Assembly (NCBI GenBank): GCA_023436715.1
Contig: JAEZIJ010000214.1
Location: 1-54,590 of the forward strand
Direction: 5' to 3'
DNA: 54,590 nucleotides
Source of the DNA: Acidobacteriota bacterium
GTDB taxonomy: Bacteria > Acidobacteriota > Terriglobia > Bryobacterales > Bryobacteraceae
In this document: piece by piece, positions 1 through 10,561 of the stretch
Layout: each line of letters starts with the position of its first letter
Numbering within the stretch: the first letter of the stretch is position 1
Program-made: the position numbers and the translations under genes
The notes under the pieces: generated by a model
Database searches by the model: none
The model's input: only the letters and a program-made list of their open reading frames with translations
Told to the model about the DNA's origin: nothing

Positions 1-134
1 TGGCCCGTGCTAAAAACCGCGGGTTCGTGTAGGGGCGGGGCATGCCGGGCCCGCTCGGACACCACATCCGCCGTTGCTCCACATTCTTGTCGCACACCCT
101 TCCACCAGCCCCACTATCGCCCAGGGAGTGTAAT

Positions 135-326
135 ATGGGTGCTGTAAAGAAGCACAGGAGGAAGCCGAAGTTGCCTGCCAGCAGCGCTGCAAAGCCCAGG
201 AAAATCGTTGTGAATTTCCCTGAGCCGCTGTTCCGCGAGACGGAAAATGCCGTTGCGGAACTCTCGACGACCCGAAGCGACTTTGTCCGCATGGCCGTAG
301 ACTCGCAGTTCAGCCTCGACCTCTGA
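135..326 (+). CDS. Small ribbon-helix-helix-like protein
   Basis: A 63-residue basic protein. The N-terminal 20 residues are Lys/Arg-rich and probably disordered. Residues about 24-60 (KIVVNFPEPLFRETENAV onward, ending SDFVRMAV) have the strand-helix-helix pattern of MetJ/Arc-type DNA-binding or antitoxin proteins. The ATG at 135 is preferred because AGGGAG sits 7 nt upstream; an upstream in-frame ATG at 42 lacks a ribosome site. No toxin partner is visible next to it, and the mre operon begins 258 bases downstream on the same strand. Fold assignment is by pattern only and the DNA target is unknown. Confidence 0.6.
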   Translation: MGAVKKHRRKPKLPASSAAKPRKIVVNFPEPLFRETENAVAELSTTRSDFVRMAVDSQFSLDL

Positions 327-584
327 ACTTCAGTCCCTCGCTATCACACTGCTTCACTGCTTCACTCCGCCATCGCCTGAAACCGTCTCCCCCGCCTTCG
401 GGAACCATCCGTGCCCTCGCAACACAACACCCTTCCCCCTCTACGACATCGCGCTCTGAATTTACGCGCGCCCATCCTGTGTGGTACGCTTCGAATCAGA
501 CTCCGGCACGCGCGCTATCTTTTTCTGGAACCGTCCGACTGTGGTAGCTCAAGGCACGCAACAAAAGGAGCGATAAAGGATTCA

Positions 585-1610
<1,026 letters not shown>

Positions 1611-1629
1611 TAAGTGGCCCCGGGGTCGA

Positions 1630-2883
1630 ATGGACTCGCTGATTAACCGGTACCGCAACGTTACGGTGCTGTTGCTGGTCATCTGCGCGCAGTTAATCCT
1701 GCTCGCCTACCAGGTGAAAAGCAATCAGGACGTGAGGTTGATCCGCGTCTGGTCGGTTACGGCGGTAACGCCGCTTGCGCGCGTCATCGAGGGAGTGCGT
1801 GGCGGGACGGTCGGCGTCCTGGAAAATTACGTCCTGCTCCACAACCTGCGCGACGAAAACCGGGACATGAAAAAAGAGCTTGGGCGGCTCAAAATCGAAA
1901 ATCAATACCTCAAATCGGAACTCGAAACAGCCGACCGCGTGAAGGCGCTGAGCGCCTTTCAGTCGCGCAGTCCGTCGCGCATGGCGCCGTCCCGCGTCAT
2001 CGGCACCGGAACGGGCGCCAACTCGCGCGTCGTCTTCATCGACCGCGGCTCGCGTGGCGGCGTGACGCGCGGAATGGCTGTCATCACGCCGGATGGCATC
2101 GTCGGCAAGGTCATCGCGGCCTACCCCACCGCGTCCCAGGTCCTACTGATCACCGACCCTACTTTCGCAGCCGGAGTGATCTCGCAAAAACACCGCATCC
2201 ACGGAATGGTCCGCGGGCTTGGCTACAGCACGTGCCAGGTCGATTACATCCAGAACGAGGAACGCGTGGACGCCGGCGAGCAGTTCTTCACCGCAGGCGA
2301 CGACGGCGTGTTTCCGAAAGGCTTGCCCGTCGGCGCGGTCACGGTGGTCCGCCAGGGCACGCCGTTCAAGCAGGTTTTCCTTACGCCGAGCGGTCTCCAG
2401 CGCGGCACGGAAGAAGTGCTCGTAGTGCTTGAAGGCGCTCACCAGCCCATCCCGGAACCGCAGATGGCCAGCACGGAGATGCACCTTCAGCCGCCTCCCG
2501 CATCCGCTGAACCGGCTACGGCGCAGCCCTCCCAACCGGCCGCATCCGGTACCGACGCGGACAAGCTCCGCCAGCGGTACGAGCGCATCGGCGAGGCCCA
2601 GGGTCACGCCTTCGGCCAGGGCTTGCCCGGCTCGAGGGCTCCGAATTTCAATCTCGACCCGGACGCCGCCCGCCCATCCCCGAAACCGCCTGCAACCGCC
2701 GGCGCGCAGCCCACCGCCGCACCCGCGAACCCCCCGGCCAGTGGTGCCGCCCAACCGCCCGTAACCGGCGCCGCGCCGGCCGCCAGCGCGGCAAAGCCGC
2801 TCACGGCGACTCCGAAGCCGCCACAAGCCACTCAGCCCCCCGCTGCGACGGCGAAGCCTCCGGCCACCGAGGCCCAGCCATGA
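1630..2883 (+). CDS. mreC: Rod shape-determining protein MreC with Pro/Ala-rich C-terminal tail
   Basis: A 417-residue periplasmic scaffold of the elongasome. One membrane segment lies near residues 12-28 (VLLLVICAQLILLAY). A coiled coil follows (about residues 75-105, ENRDMKKELGRLKIENQYL), then the two-barrel MreC core (VIGTGTGANSRVVFIDRGS onward, to about residue 270). The last about 140 residues are low-complexity Pro/Ala/Thr/Gln and are not part of the usual 270-300 residue family core. It starts 19 nt after mreB and overlaps mreD by four bases (ATGA), so translation is probably coupled. The core assignment is firm; the function of the tail is unknown. Confidence 0.95.
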   Translation: MDSLINRYRNVTVLLLVICAQLILLAYQVKSNQDVRLIRVWSVTAVTPLARVIEGVRGGTVGVLENYVLLHNLRDENRDMKKELGRLKIENQYLKSELETADRVKALSAFQSRSPSRMAPSRVIGTGTGANSRVVFIDRGSRGGVTRGMAVITPDGIVGKVIAAYPTASQVLLITDPTFAAGVISQKHRIHGMVRGLGYSTCQVDYIQNEERVDAGEQFFTAGDDGVFPKGLPVGAVTVVRQGTPFKQVFLTPSGLQRGTEEVLVVLEGAHQPIPEPQMASTEMHLQPPPASAEPATAQPSQPAASGTDADKLRQRYERIGEAQGHAFGQGLPGSRAPNFNLDPDAARPSPKPPATAGAQPTAAPANPPASGAAQPPVTGAAPAASAAKPLTATPKPPQATQPPAATAKPPATEAQP

Positions 2884-3413
2884 GCGACGTCTCCGACCTT
2901 CGCCTCATCACCAGCGCGCGCGAGACTCGCGTCGCGAGCTTCCGCCGCTGGGGCCTCATTGCCGTCCCTCTTGCCGCCATCCTGTTCCAGGTCTACGTCC
3001 CGCTCTTTTTCCAGTTCTTCCAGTTCCTTGAGATGCCGCTGCTCGTCACCGTTTACTTCTCGCTGATGCGGCGGAGCCAGGTGGCTGGAACGTTCATTGG
3101 CGCCGCGATCGGGCTGGTTCAGGATTCCCTTTCCCACCAGCCGCTCGGCATGTTCGGCATCGTCAAGACCCTGGTCGGCTACTTCGCCGCTTCCGTCGGG
3201 ATGCGGTTCGACGTCGAGCACGTCGTCATCCGCTTCCTGTTGTGCTTTTTCTTCTCCGGCTTCCACCAGTTTTTCTACTGGGTGCTTGCCCGCGCGCTGC
3301 TCGGGCAGATTGTCCCTATCGACGTCCAGCAGACCTTCTTCATCGCTCTATTAAATGCGGCGGTCGGCATCTCTCTTTTCCATTTTTTGGATAAACTGAA
3401 GGAGAGGACCTAG
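2880..3413 (+). CDS. mreD: Rod shape-determining protein MreD
   Basis: A 177-residue polytopic inner-membrane protein with about five hydrophobic segments, beginning LIAVPLAAILFQVYVPLFFQ, and the family-typical SLMRRSQVAGTFIGAAIGLV and QDSLSHQPLGMFGIVKTLVG segments. It is part of the MreBCD elongation complex. The ATG overlaps the mreC stop (ATGA), and mrdA follows after 13 nt. The sequence family is poorly conserved, so gene order carries much of the weight. Confidence 0.93.
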   Translation: MSDVSDLRLITSARETRVASFRRWGLIAVPLAAILFQVYVPLFFQFFQFLEMPLLVTVYFSLMRRSQVAGTFIGAAIGLVQDSLSHQPLGMFGIVKTLVGYFAASVGMRFDVEHVVIRFLLCFFFSGFHQFFYWVLARALLGQIVPIDVQQTFFIALLNAAVGISLFHFLDKLKERT

Positions 3414-3426
3414 GGCCTCGAAGCTG

Positions 3427-5337
3427 GTGAGCCTTCCCTTGCCCGAACACAACGACGACCAGTTCTCCTCAAAATCGGTCATCCGCGATGACACAAAGTT
3501 TGCCGCGGGCAAAATAGCCTTTTTTCAATACCTTGCGATCACCGTCTTCCTGTTCCTGATTGCCGGGTTCTGGAGTCTTCAGGTCCGCGACCCCGAAATC
3601 TACACCGAGGCCGCCGACCGCAACCGGATCAAGTCCCAGCCCATTCTGGCACCCCGGGGCAAGATACTGGACCGCGACGGCCGCGTCATCGTCGATAACA
3701 GGTCGTCTTACAGTCTGCTTCTCTCTCGCGAACACCTGAAACCCGATCACGTCCGCTCCATCGCGCTCGGCCTGGGCATGGACTATGACAATCTCGAGTC
3801 CCGCATCGAACGGTTCCGCACCCGCCCCAAGTACGAGAGCATCATCATCAAGAGCGAACTGACTCCCGGCGAGGTGTCCTTCGTTGAGGCCCACCGCGAC
3901 CCGGAGACCTTCCCGGAAATGGAACTGATCCGCGCCCAGCGCCGCCTCTACCCTACCGGCGGGCTGGCCGCTCACGTCATCGGGTACGTGGGCGAGATCA
4001 GCGAGAACGAGTTGAACGACCCGCAGTTCATTCACTACGACCAGGGCGCGATCATCGGCAAGGCAGGGCTGGAGCGCGAGTACAACGACCGGCTGATGGG
4101 TGTGGACGGCCAGCGCCAGGTAGTGGTGGACAACCGCGGCCAGGTCCGCAACGTCCTCGGCGTCAAGGAAGCAACGCCGGGCAAGAACCTCCAGTTGACC
4201 CTCGACCTCGATCTGCAGGTGGTCGGCGAACTCGCGATGGGGAACCATACCGGTTCGGTGGTCGCGCTCGACCCGCGCAACGGCGAAGTGCTTGCGATGG
4301 TGTCGACGCCGGCCTACGACCCCAACAAGTTCGCCGGCCGGATCCGGTCTTCGGACTGGAAGGAACTGGTCTCCAACCCGGCCAACCCGCTCCTCAACCG
4401 GGCCATCCAGGCGCAATTCGCCCCGGGGTCCACGTTCAAGCCGATTGTGGCGCTGGCCGGTCTCGAACAGGGCGCGATTACCGACGACTACCATGTCCGC
4501 TGCCCGGGCGGCGCAACCTTCTACGGCCGGTACTTCAAATGCTGGGAGAAGGGCGGACACGGCACGGTGGATCTGCACAAAGGCATCGTCCAGTCCTGCG
4601 ACGTGTTCTTCTATAACGTCGGCAACCGTCTGGGCGTCGACACCATCGCCAAGTACGCCGAAATGTCCGGTCTCGGCAGGAAAACGGGGATCGACCTGCC
4701 GAACGAGATGCCGGGCGTGGTGCCTTCCACGGAATGGAAGATGCGCACTCGGCGGGAGAAATGGTACGCCGGTGAGACGATCTCGGTGTCGATCGGCCAG
4801 GGCGCCCTGACCGTGACGCCCCTCCAGCTTGCGTCGTCTATCGGCGGCCTCGCGATGGGCGGCGTGTGGCACAAGCCTCACCTCGTGAAGAACCTGGACA
4901 AGCCCGAGAAGCCGCATATCGCGAAGATCGACCCGGCCGACGCGCAGAAGGTGGTGGCCGGCATGTACGGCGTGGTGAATGAGGGCGGCGGCACGGGCGG
5001 ACGGGCGCGTCTTCCTTCCGTGAGCGTGTGCGGCAAGACCGGGTCGGCGCAGCGCGTCTCGAATGAGAATGCCAAGGGCGGCGTTGGCCGCTCGCTGAAG
5101 GATAACGCCTGGTTTGTGGCGTTCGCGCCGTGCGAGGCGCCCGAGATCGCGGTTTCGGTACTGGTGGAAGGCGGCGAGCACGGCTGGCTCGCTGCCCCGA
5201 TCGCCCGCGACATCATTAAGGTCTATTTCGACAAGAAAGCCCGGCACGATCAGCAGAACTTCGTGGCGGACCTGAAGCGATCCCAACCGCAGTTCGGCCC
5301 TGTTCCGCCGCAGGCTCCCCAGGCGAATATGCCATGA
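3427..5337 (+). CDS. mrdA: Penicillin-binding protein 2 (elongasome transpeptidase)
   Basis: A 636-residue class B PBP that crosslinks lateral-wall peptidoglycan together with RodA. A single N-terminal membrane anchor (FFQYLAITVFLFLIAGFW) is followed by the PBP dimerisation/pedestal domain (LAPRGKILDRDGRVIVDNRS). The transpeptidase domain has the active-site SxxK as FAPGSTFKPI (Ser335), SCD in place of SxN (usual in PBP2), and KTG as CGKTGSAQ (Lys537). The start is a GTG at 3427, 13 nt after mreD; no better ATG keeps the N-terminal anchor. The tail after about residue 610 is Pro/Gln-rich. rodA begins 16 nt downstream. Confidence 0.96.
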   Translation: MSLPLPEHNDDQFSSKSVIRDDTKFAAGKIAFFQYLAITVFLFLIAGFWSLQVRDPEIYTEAADRNRIKSQPILAPRGKILDRDGRVIVDNRSSYSLLLSREHLKPDHVRSIALGLGMDYDNLESRIERFRTRPKYESIIIKSELTPGEVSFVEAHRDPETFPEMELIRAQRRLYPTGGLAAHVIGYVGEISENELNDPQFIHYDQGAIIGKAGLEREYNDRLMGVDGQRQVVVDNRGQVRNVLGVKEATPGKNLQLTLDLDLQVVGELAMGNHTGSVVALDPRNGEVLAMVSTPAYDPNKFAGRIRSSDWKELVSNPANPLLNRAIQAQFAPGSTFKPIVALAGLEQGAITDDYHVRCPGGATFYGRYFKCWEKGGHGTVDLHKGIVQSCDVFFYNVGNRLGVDTIAKYAEMSGLGRKTGIDLPNEMPGVVPSTEWKMRTRREKWYAGETISVSIGQGALTVTPLQLASSIGGLAMGGVWHKPHLVKNLDKPEKPHIAKIDPADAQKVVAGMYGVVNEGGGTGGRARLPSVSVCGKTGSAQRVSNENAKGGVGRSLKDNAWFVAFAPCEAPEIAVSVLVEGGEHGWLAAPIARDIIKVYFDKKARHDQQNFVADLKRSQPQFGPVPPQAPQANMP

Positions 5338-5353
5338 CCAGGCACCACACTTT

Positions 5354-6445
5354 ATGACTAGCTACCGCTCAGTTCGCGATCTCGACTGGTCCCTGCTGGT
5401 CATCACACTGCTGATCTGCGGGTTGGGCGTCCTTCAGATCTATAGCGCCACCCGGGACACCGTCTGGGAAGATGCCTGGTGGAAGCAGATCATGTGGGTC
5501 GGGATCGGCCTCGGGCTGACGTTGATTGTTGCGCAGATCGACTACCACACGCTGCTGAGCAAGGCGTTCGTCTTTTACGGCCTGTCGCTTGCGAGTCTCT
5601 GCCTGGTGTTGGCCATAGGACGCACCGTGTTCGGTTCGCGGCGCTGGATCGCGCTCCCGGGCTTCCACCTGCAAATATCGGAATTCGTCAAATTGGTGAT
5701 AATATTGCTAATAGCCCGGTATTTGACCGAACTGAAAACCGATCGGGTGGAAGGTCGCGATCTGCTGAAAGTGGGAGGCTTAGTAGCCGTACCCATGCTG
5801 CTGGTAATGAAGCAGCCCGACTTGGGAACTTCGCTGACCTATCTGCCGATCCTGGCGATCGGGGTCCTGCTCGCCGGCCTGCGCTGGCAATATCTGGTTA
5901 CTATTGGCATCATTCTCGTGTTGGTTTTGCCAGTAGGTTGGCATTTCGTCCTGAAGGATTATCAGAAGGCACGCCTGGTGACGTTCCTTGATCCCGACCA
6001 GGATCCGCAGGGCTCGGGTTATCAGGCGATTCAGTCGAAGATTGCGGTAGGCGCCGGGGGAATGTGGGGTCGGGGAGTGACGAAGGGCACGCAGACGCAG
6101 CTCCGGTTCCTTCCGGTCCCCCACACGGATTTCATTTTCTCTGCGTTTGCCGAAGAGCACGGCTTCGTGGGAGTCGTGGTCATGCTAGGGTTGTATTTCG
6201 TTTTGTTTATGCAGATTGTGCAGAACGCGCAGATGGCCCCGGACCGTTCCGGCATGTACATCTGTATGGGGGTCTGCGCGCTGCTGCTGTTCCATATTCT
6301 GGTGAATATAGGAATGGTTGTGGGCCGCATGCCGGTAACCGGTATTCCTTTACCGTTGATGAGCTACGGCGGCTCTAACACTCTGTCGTTTTTTGTGATG
6401 CTGGGCCTGGTCAACAGTGTCAGGCTCTGGCGATTTGTGAGCTGA
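5354..6445 (+). CDS. rodA: RodA, SEDS-family peptidoglycan glycosyltransferase
   Basis: A 363-residue polytopic membrane protein with about ten hydrophobic segments. It polymerises lipid II with PBP2 as its partner. Family marks are GAGGMWGRGVTKGTQTQ and the motif PHTDFIFSAFAEEHGF, whose Asp corresponds to the residue essential in E. coli RodA, plus the C-terminal GIPLPLMSYGGS. It is the last gene of the mre operon, 16 nt after mrdA. A possible weak terminator follows at 6452-6486. Confidence 0.96.
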   Translation: MTSYRSVRDLDWSLLVITLLICGLGVLQIYSATRDTVWEDAWWKQIMWVGIGLGLTLIVAQIDYHTLLSKAFVFYGLSLASLCLVLAIGRTVFGSRRWIALPGFHLQISEFVKLVIILLIARYLTELKTDRVEGRDLLKVGGLVAVPMLLVMKQPDLGTSLTYLPILAIGVLLAGLRWQYLVTIGIILVLVLPVGWHFVLKDYQKARLVTFLDPDQDPQGSGYQAIQSKIAVGAGGMWGRGVTKGTQTQLRFLPVPHTDFIFSAFAEEHGFVGVVVMLGLYFVLFMQIVQNAQMAPDRSGMYICMGVCALLLFHILVNIGMVVGRMPVTGIPLPLMSYGGSNTLSFFVMLGLVNSVRLWRFVS

Positions 6446-6451
6446 AGCGGC

Positions 6452-6486
6452 CGAACGTGGTTCGCCGAAGGATCGAGGTTTTTTTT
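6452..6486 (+). terminator. Possible weak intrinsic terminator after rodA
   Basis: A short hairpin CGAAC-GTG-GTTCG (6452-6464) precedes an uninterrupted run of eight T (6479-6486), unusual in this GC-rich sequence. The 14-nt gap between stem and T-run is longer than in a typical intrinsic terminator, so this is tentative. It sits 7 nt after the last gene of the mre operon. Confidence 0.3.
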
Positions 6487-6742
6487 CGCGAGTTTGGTTC
6501 GATAGCAGTACGGAAACGCCGCGTGCAGTGCGGGGCGGGCTTCGAGGCTCGTCCGGCCGGCCGGCTTTCCCGGTTTCGGGTGATGTAGAGGTCAAGAAAC
6601 TCCGTCCCCGGAGCCCAACAAGATTACTGAAAGAATGTAAGAGCCATTCGCCGGGCGTTTATCCGCCGGCGGGTGCATCGGACTTATCGCAAGCCTTGGT
6701 CCCGTCGAGCAGCCACGCTCATGGTCGTGAGCGGAGTTACTC
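6487..6742 (+). other. Gene-free leader of the RNase E/G gene
   Basis: No coding sequence is supported here. It holds a GC-rich inverted repeat CGCCGG ... CCGGCG (6649-6671) about 70 nt before the RNase E/G start. E. coli RNase E is autoregulated through its 5' leader, so a structured leader would make sense, but the similarity is only positional. No convincing promoter boxes were seen. Confidence 0.3.
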
Positions 6743-9181
<2,439 letters not shown>

Positions 9182-9228
9182 GGGAACAGGAGCGACATCT
9201 TGCTTCGTAGGGGGCTACAATAGGCCGG

Positions 9229-10143
9229 ATGGCGCTCCGATTTCTGTTCCTTGCGGCCGCATTCGCGGGCGGCGCATGGGCGCAGCTTCAGGTCTTCTCC
9301 GAATTCCAGCGGATCGATCCGTTCTGCTCGGTGGTGGCGGCGGACAAGGCTGAGCGGCCTCGCGAAGTTCTGTCGCCGGCGCTTGCCCGCAACGGCTACG
9401 CGACCTTCCAGATGGTGATCTCCGTTCCGGAGGGCCGGGAGTACACTCTGTTCATCGCGCAGAACCCGGAGAACGCGGTCCGCGTGGCCGCGTACAGGCC
9501 CGCTTGGGTCAAGCGCGGCGATGCGTACATTCCCGATGCCCTCGATCCCCTCAAGATCAGCGAAACGGGCGAGGTTCTGGACGACCCGGCCGCTCGCATT
9601 CCGGGGCAGACCTGCCGCGTGCTCTGGCTGGACCTGTGGGTGCCTCCCGATGCGCAGGTGCGCCGGACGCGGCTGGAGGTGCAACTGAACGCCGGGTCGC
9701 AGTGGGTGATCTATCCGATGGAGCTGAGAATCTCGCATCTGGTGGTGCCCGCACAGCAGGGTCCGCTCGAGCAGTTGGCGGCGCCGGAAGCGCCCGCTTC
9801 GGACACGGCGGCGAGGGTGATGCGCTCTTACGTCTGCGGGGTTTCGGCGGGGACGAGCGACGAAGGGCCGTTGACGGTCCGGCGGCTGATCAGGCGCAAC
9901 GCACGGCAGGATGTGGCGCTCGCGCGCTCGCTCGAGCAGAACGCCGGGAAGGCAGCGATTACGGGAGAGTTGCTGGATGCCGCGGGCGCGTCCGACCGCG
10001 CGAAGTGGTGTGAGGCACCAACCGGCCCCCGGCACATGGGCGCCGAGTGGTATCTGCGAGTGCGGGATTTCCTGCTGCGTTCGAACGCGATCAAGCCCGC
10101 CGGCCTTCACAAGCCAACCATCGCCCTCAAGCCAATCCACTGA
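9229..10143 (+). CDS. Secreted protein of unknown function
   Basis: A 304-residue protein with a clear signal peptide (ALRFLFLAAAFAGGAWA, cleavage likely before Gln20). The mature part has alternating hydrophobic strands such as YATFQMVISVPEGREYTLF and RVLWLDLWVPPDAQ, suggesting a beta-sandwich; no catalytic motif is recognised. Residues from about 200 are more helical. It starts 47 nt after the RNase E/G gene and may be cotranscribed with it. The tRNA-Ser gene lies 45 nt downstream. I do not recognise a named family; the coding call rests on length, signal peptide and codon use. Confidence 0.75.
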   Translation: MALRFLFLAAAFAGGAWAQLQVFSEFQRIDPFCSVVAADKAERPREVLSPALARNGYATFQMVISVPEGREYTLFIAQNPENAVRVAAYRPAWVKRGDAYIPDALDPLKISETGEVLDDPAARIPGQTCRVLWLDLWVPPDAQVRRTRLEVQLNAGSQWVIYPMELRISHLVVPAQQGPLEQLAAPEAPASDTAARVMRSYVCGVSAGTSDEGPLTVRRLIRRNARQDVALARSLEQNAGKAAITGELLDAAGASDRAKWCEAPTGPRHMGAEWYLRVRDFLLRSNAIKPAGLHKPTIALKPIH

Positions 10144-10188
10144 AGATGCTGGTATCCTAGTGAAAGCCGCGCGACAAAGCACCTTCGC

Positions 10189-10275
10189 GGAGAGATGGCC
10201 GAGCGGTTGAAGGCGCACGCTTGGAAAGCGTGTATACGGGTAACCGTATCGAGGGTTCGAATCCCTCTCTCTCCG
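10189..10275 (+). tRNA. tRNA-Ser (anticodon GGA)
   Basis: An 87-nt class II tRNA. Acceptor stem GGAGAGA (10189-10195) pairs with TCTCTCC (10268-10274) and G is the discriminator. The anticodon stem is CACGC/GCGTG around loop TTGGAAA, giving anticodon GGA for UCC/UCU codons. A long variable arm (ATACGGGTAACCGTATC) is typical of Ser, and the T loop reads GGTTCGAATCC. CCA is encoded at 10276-10278. The last 19 nt including CCA recur at 13830-13848 (see the island entry). Confidence 0.97.
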
Positions 10276-10278
10276 CCA
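10260..10278 (+). repeat. attL-like direct repeat: 3' end of tRNA-Ser
   Basis: The sequence aatccctctctctccgcca covers the T-arm, acceptor 3' strand and CCA of the tRNA and is identical to 13830-13848. Tyrosine-recombinase elements usually target this part of a tRNA and leave the host tRNA intact at one end, as here. Flanking bases differ on both sides, so the shared core is exactly 19 nt. Confidence 0.75.
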
Positions 10279-10561
10279 CGTAACGCATTTTATTTTCAAT
10301 AACTTCCAAATACTCTAGCAGAATTGCGATAGAATCGTTCCTCTGTGCGCGATCTATACGTCAGACATCGACCCCGTTGCCGCTTCGCTCGGCCCGACTA
10401 CAAAGATCCCAAAGGTCGTCCTGCTCGCCAGATCTTCTCGTGCGGCTGGGGGATCATGCTGCCCGCGTGAGTTGCAGGACGTTCGGTAGAATTCAATGTG
10501 TTAGCATGTTGTTTCCTCCGGCTTCCCGAGGAGGAATCCAGACAGCGCAAGACGAGACTCG

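Noticed and set aside
3469..5286. 605-codon minus-strand open frame opposite mrdA
   Set aside because: Shadow of a GC-rich gene; the plus strand has intact PBP2 motifs in the conserved mre gene order.
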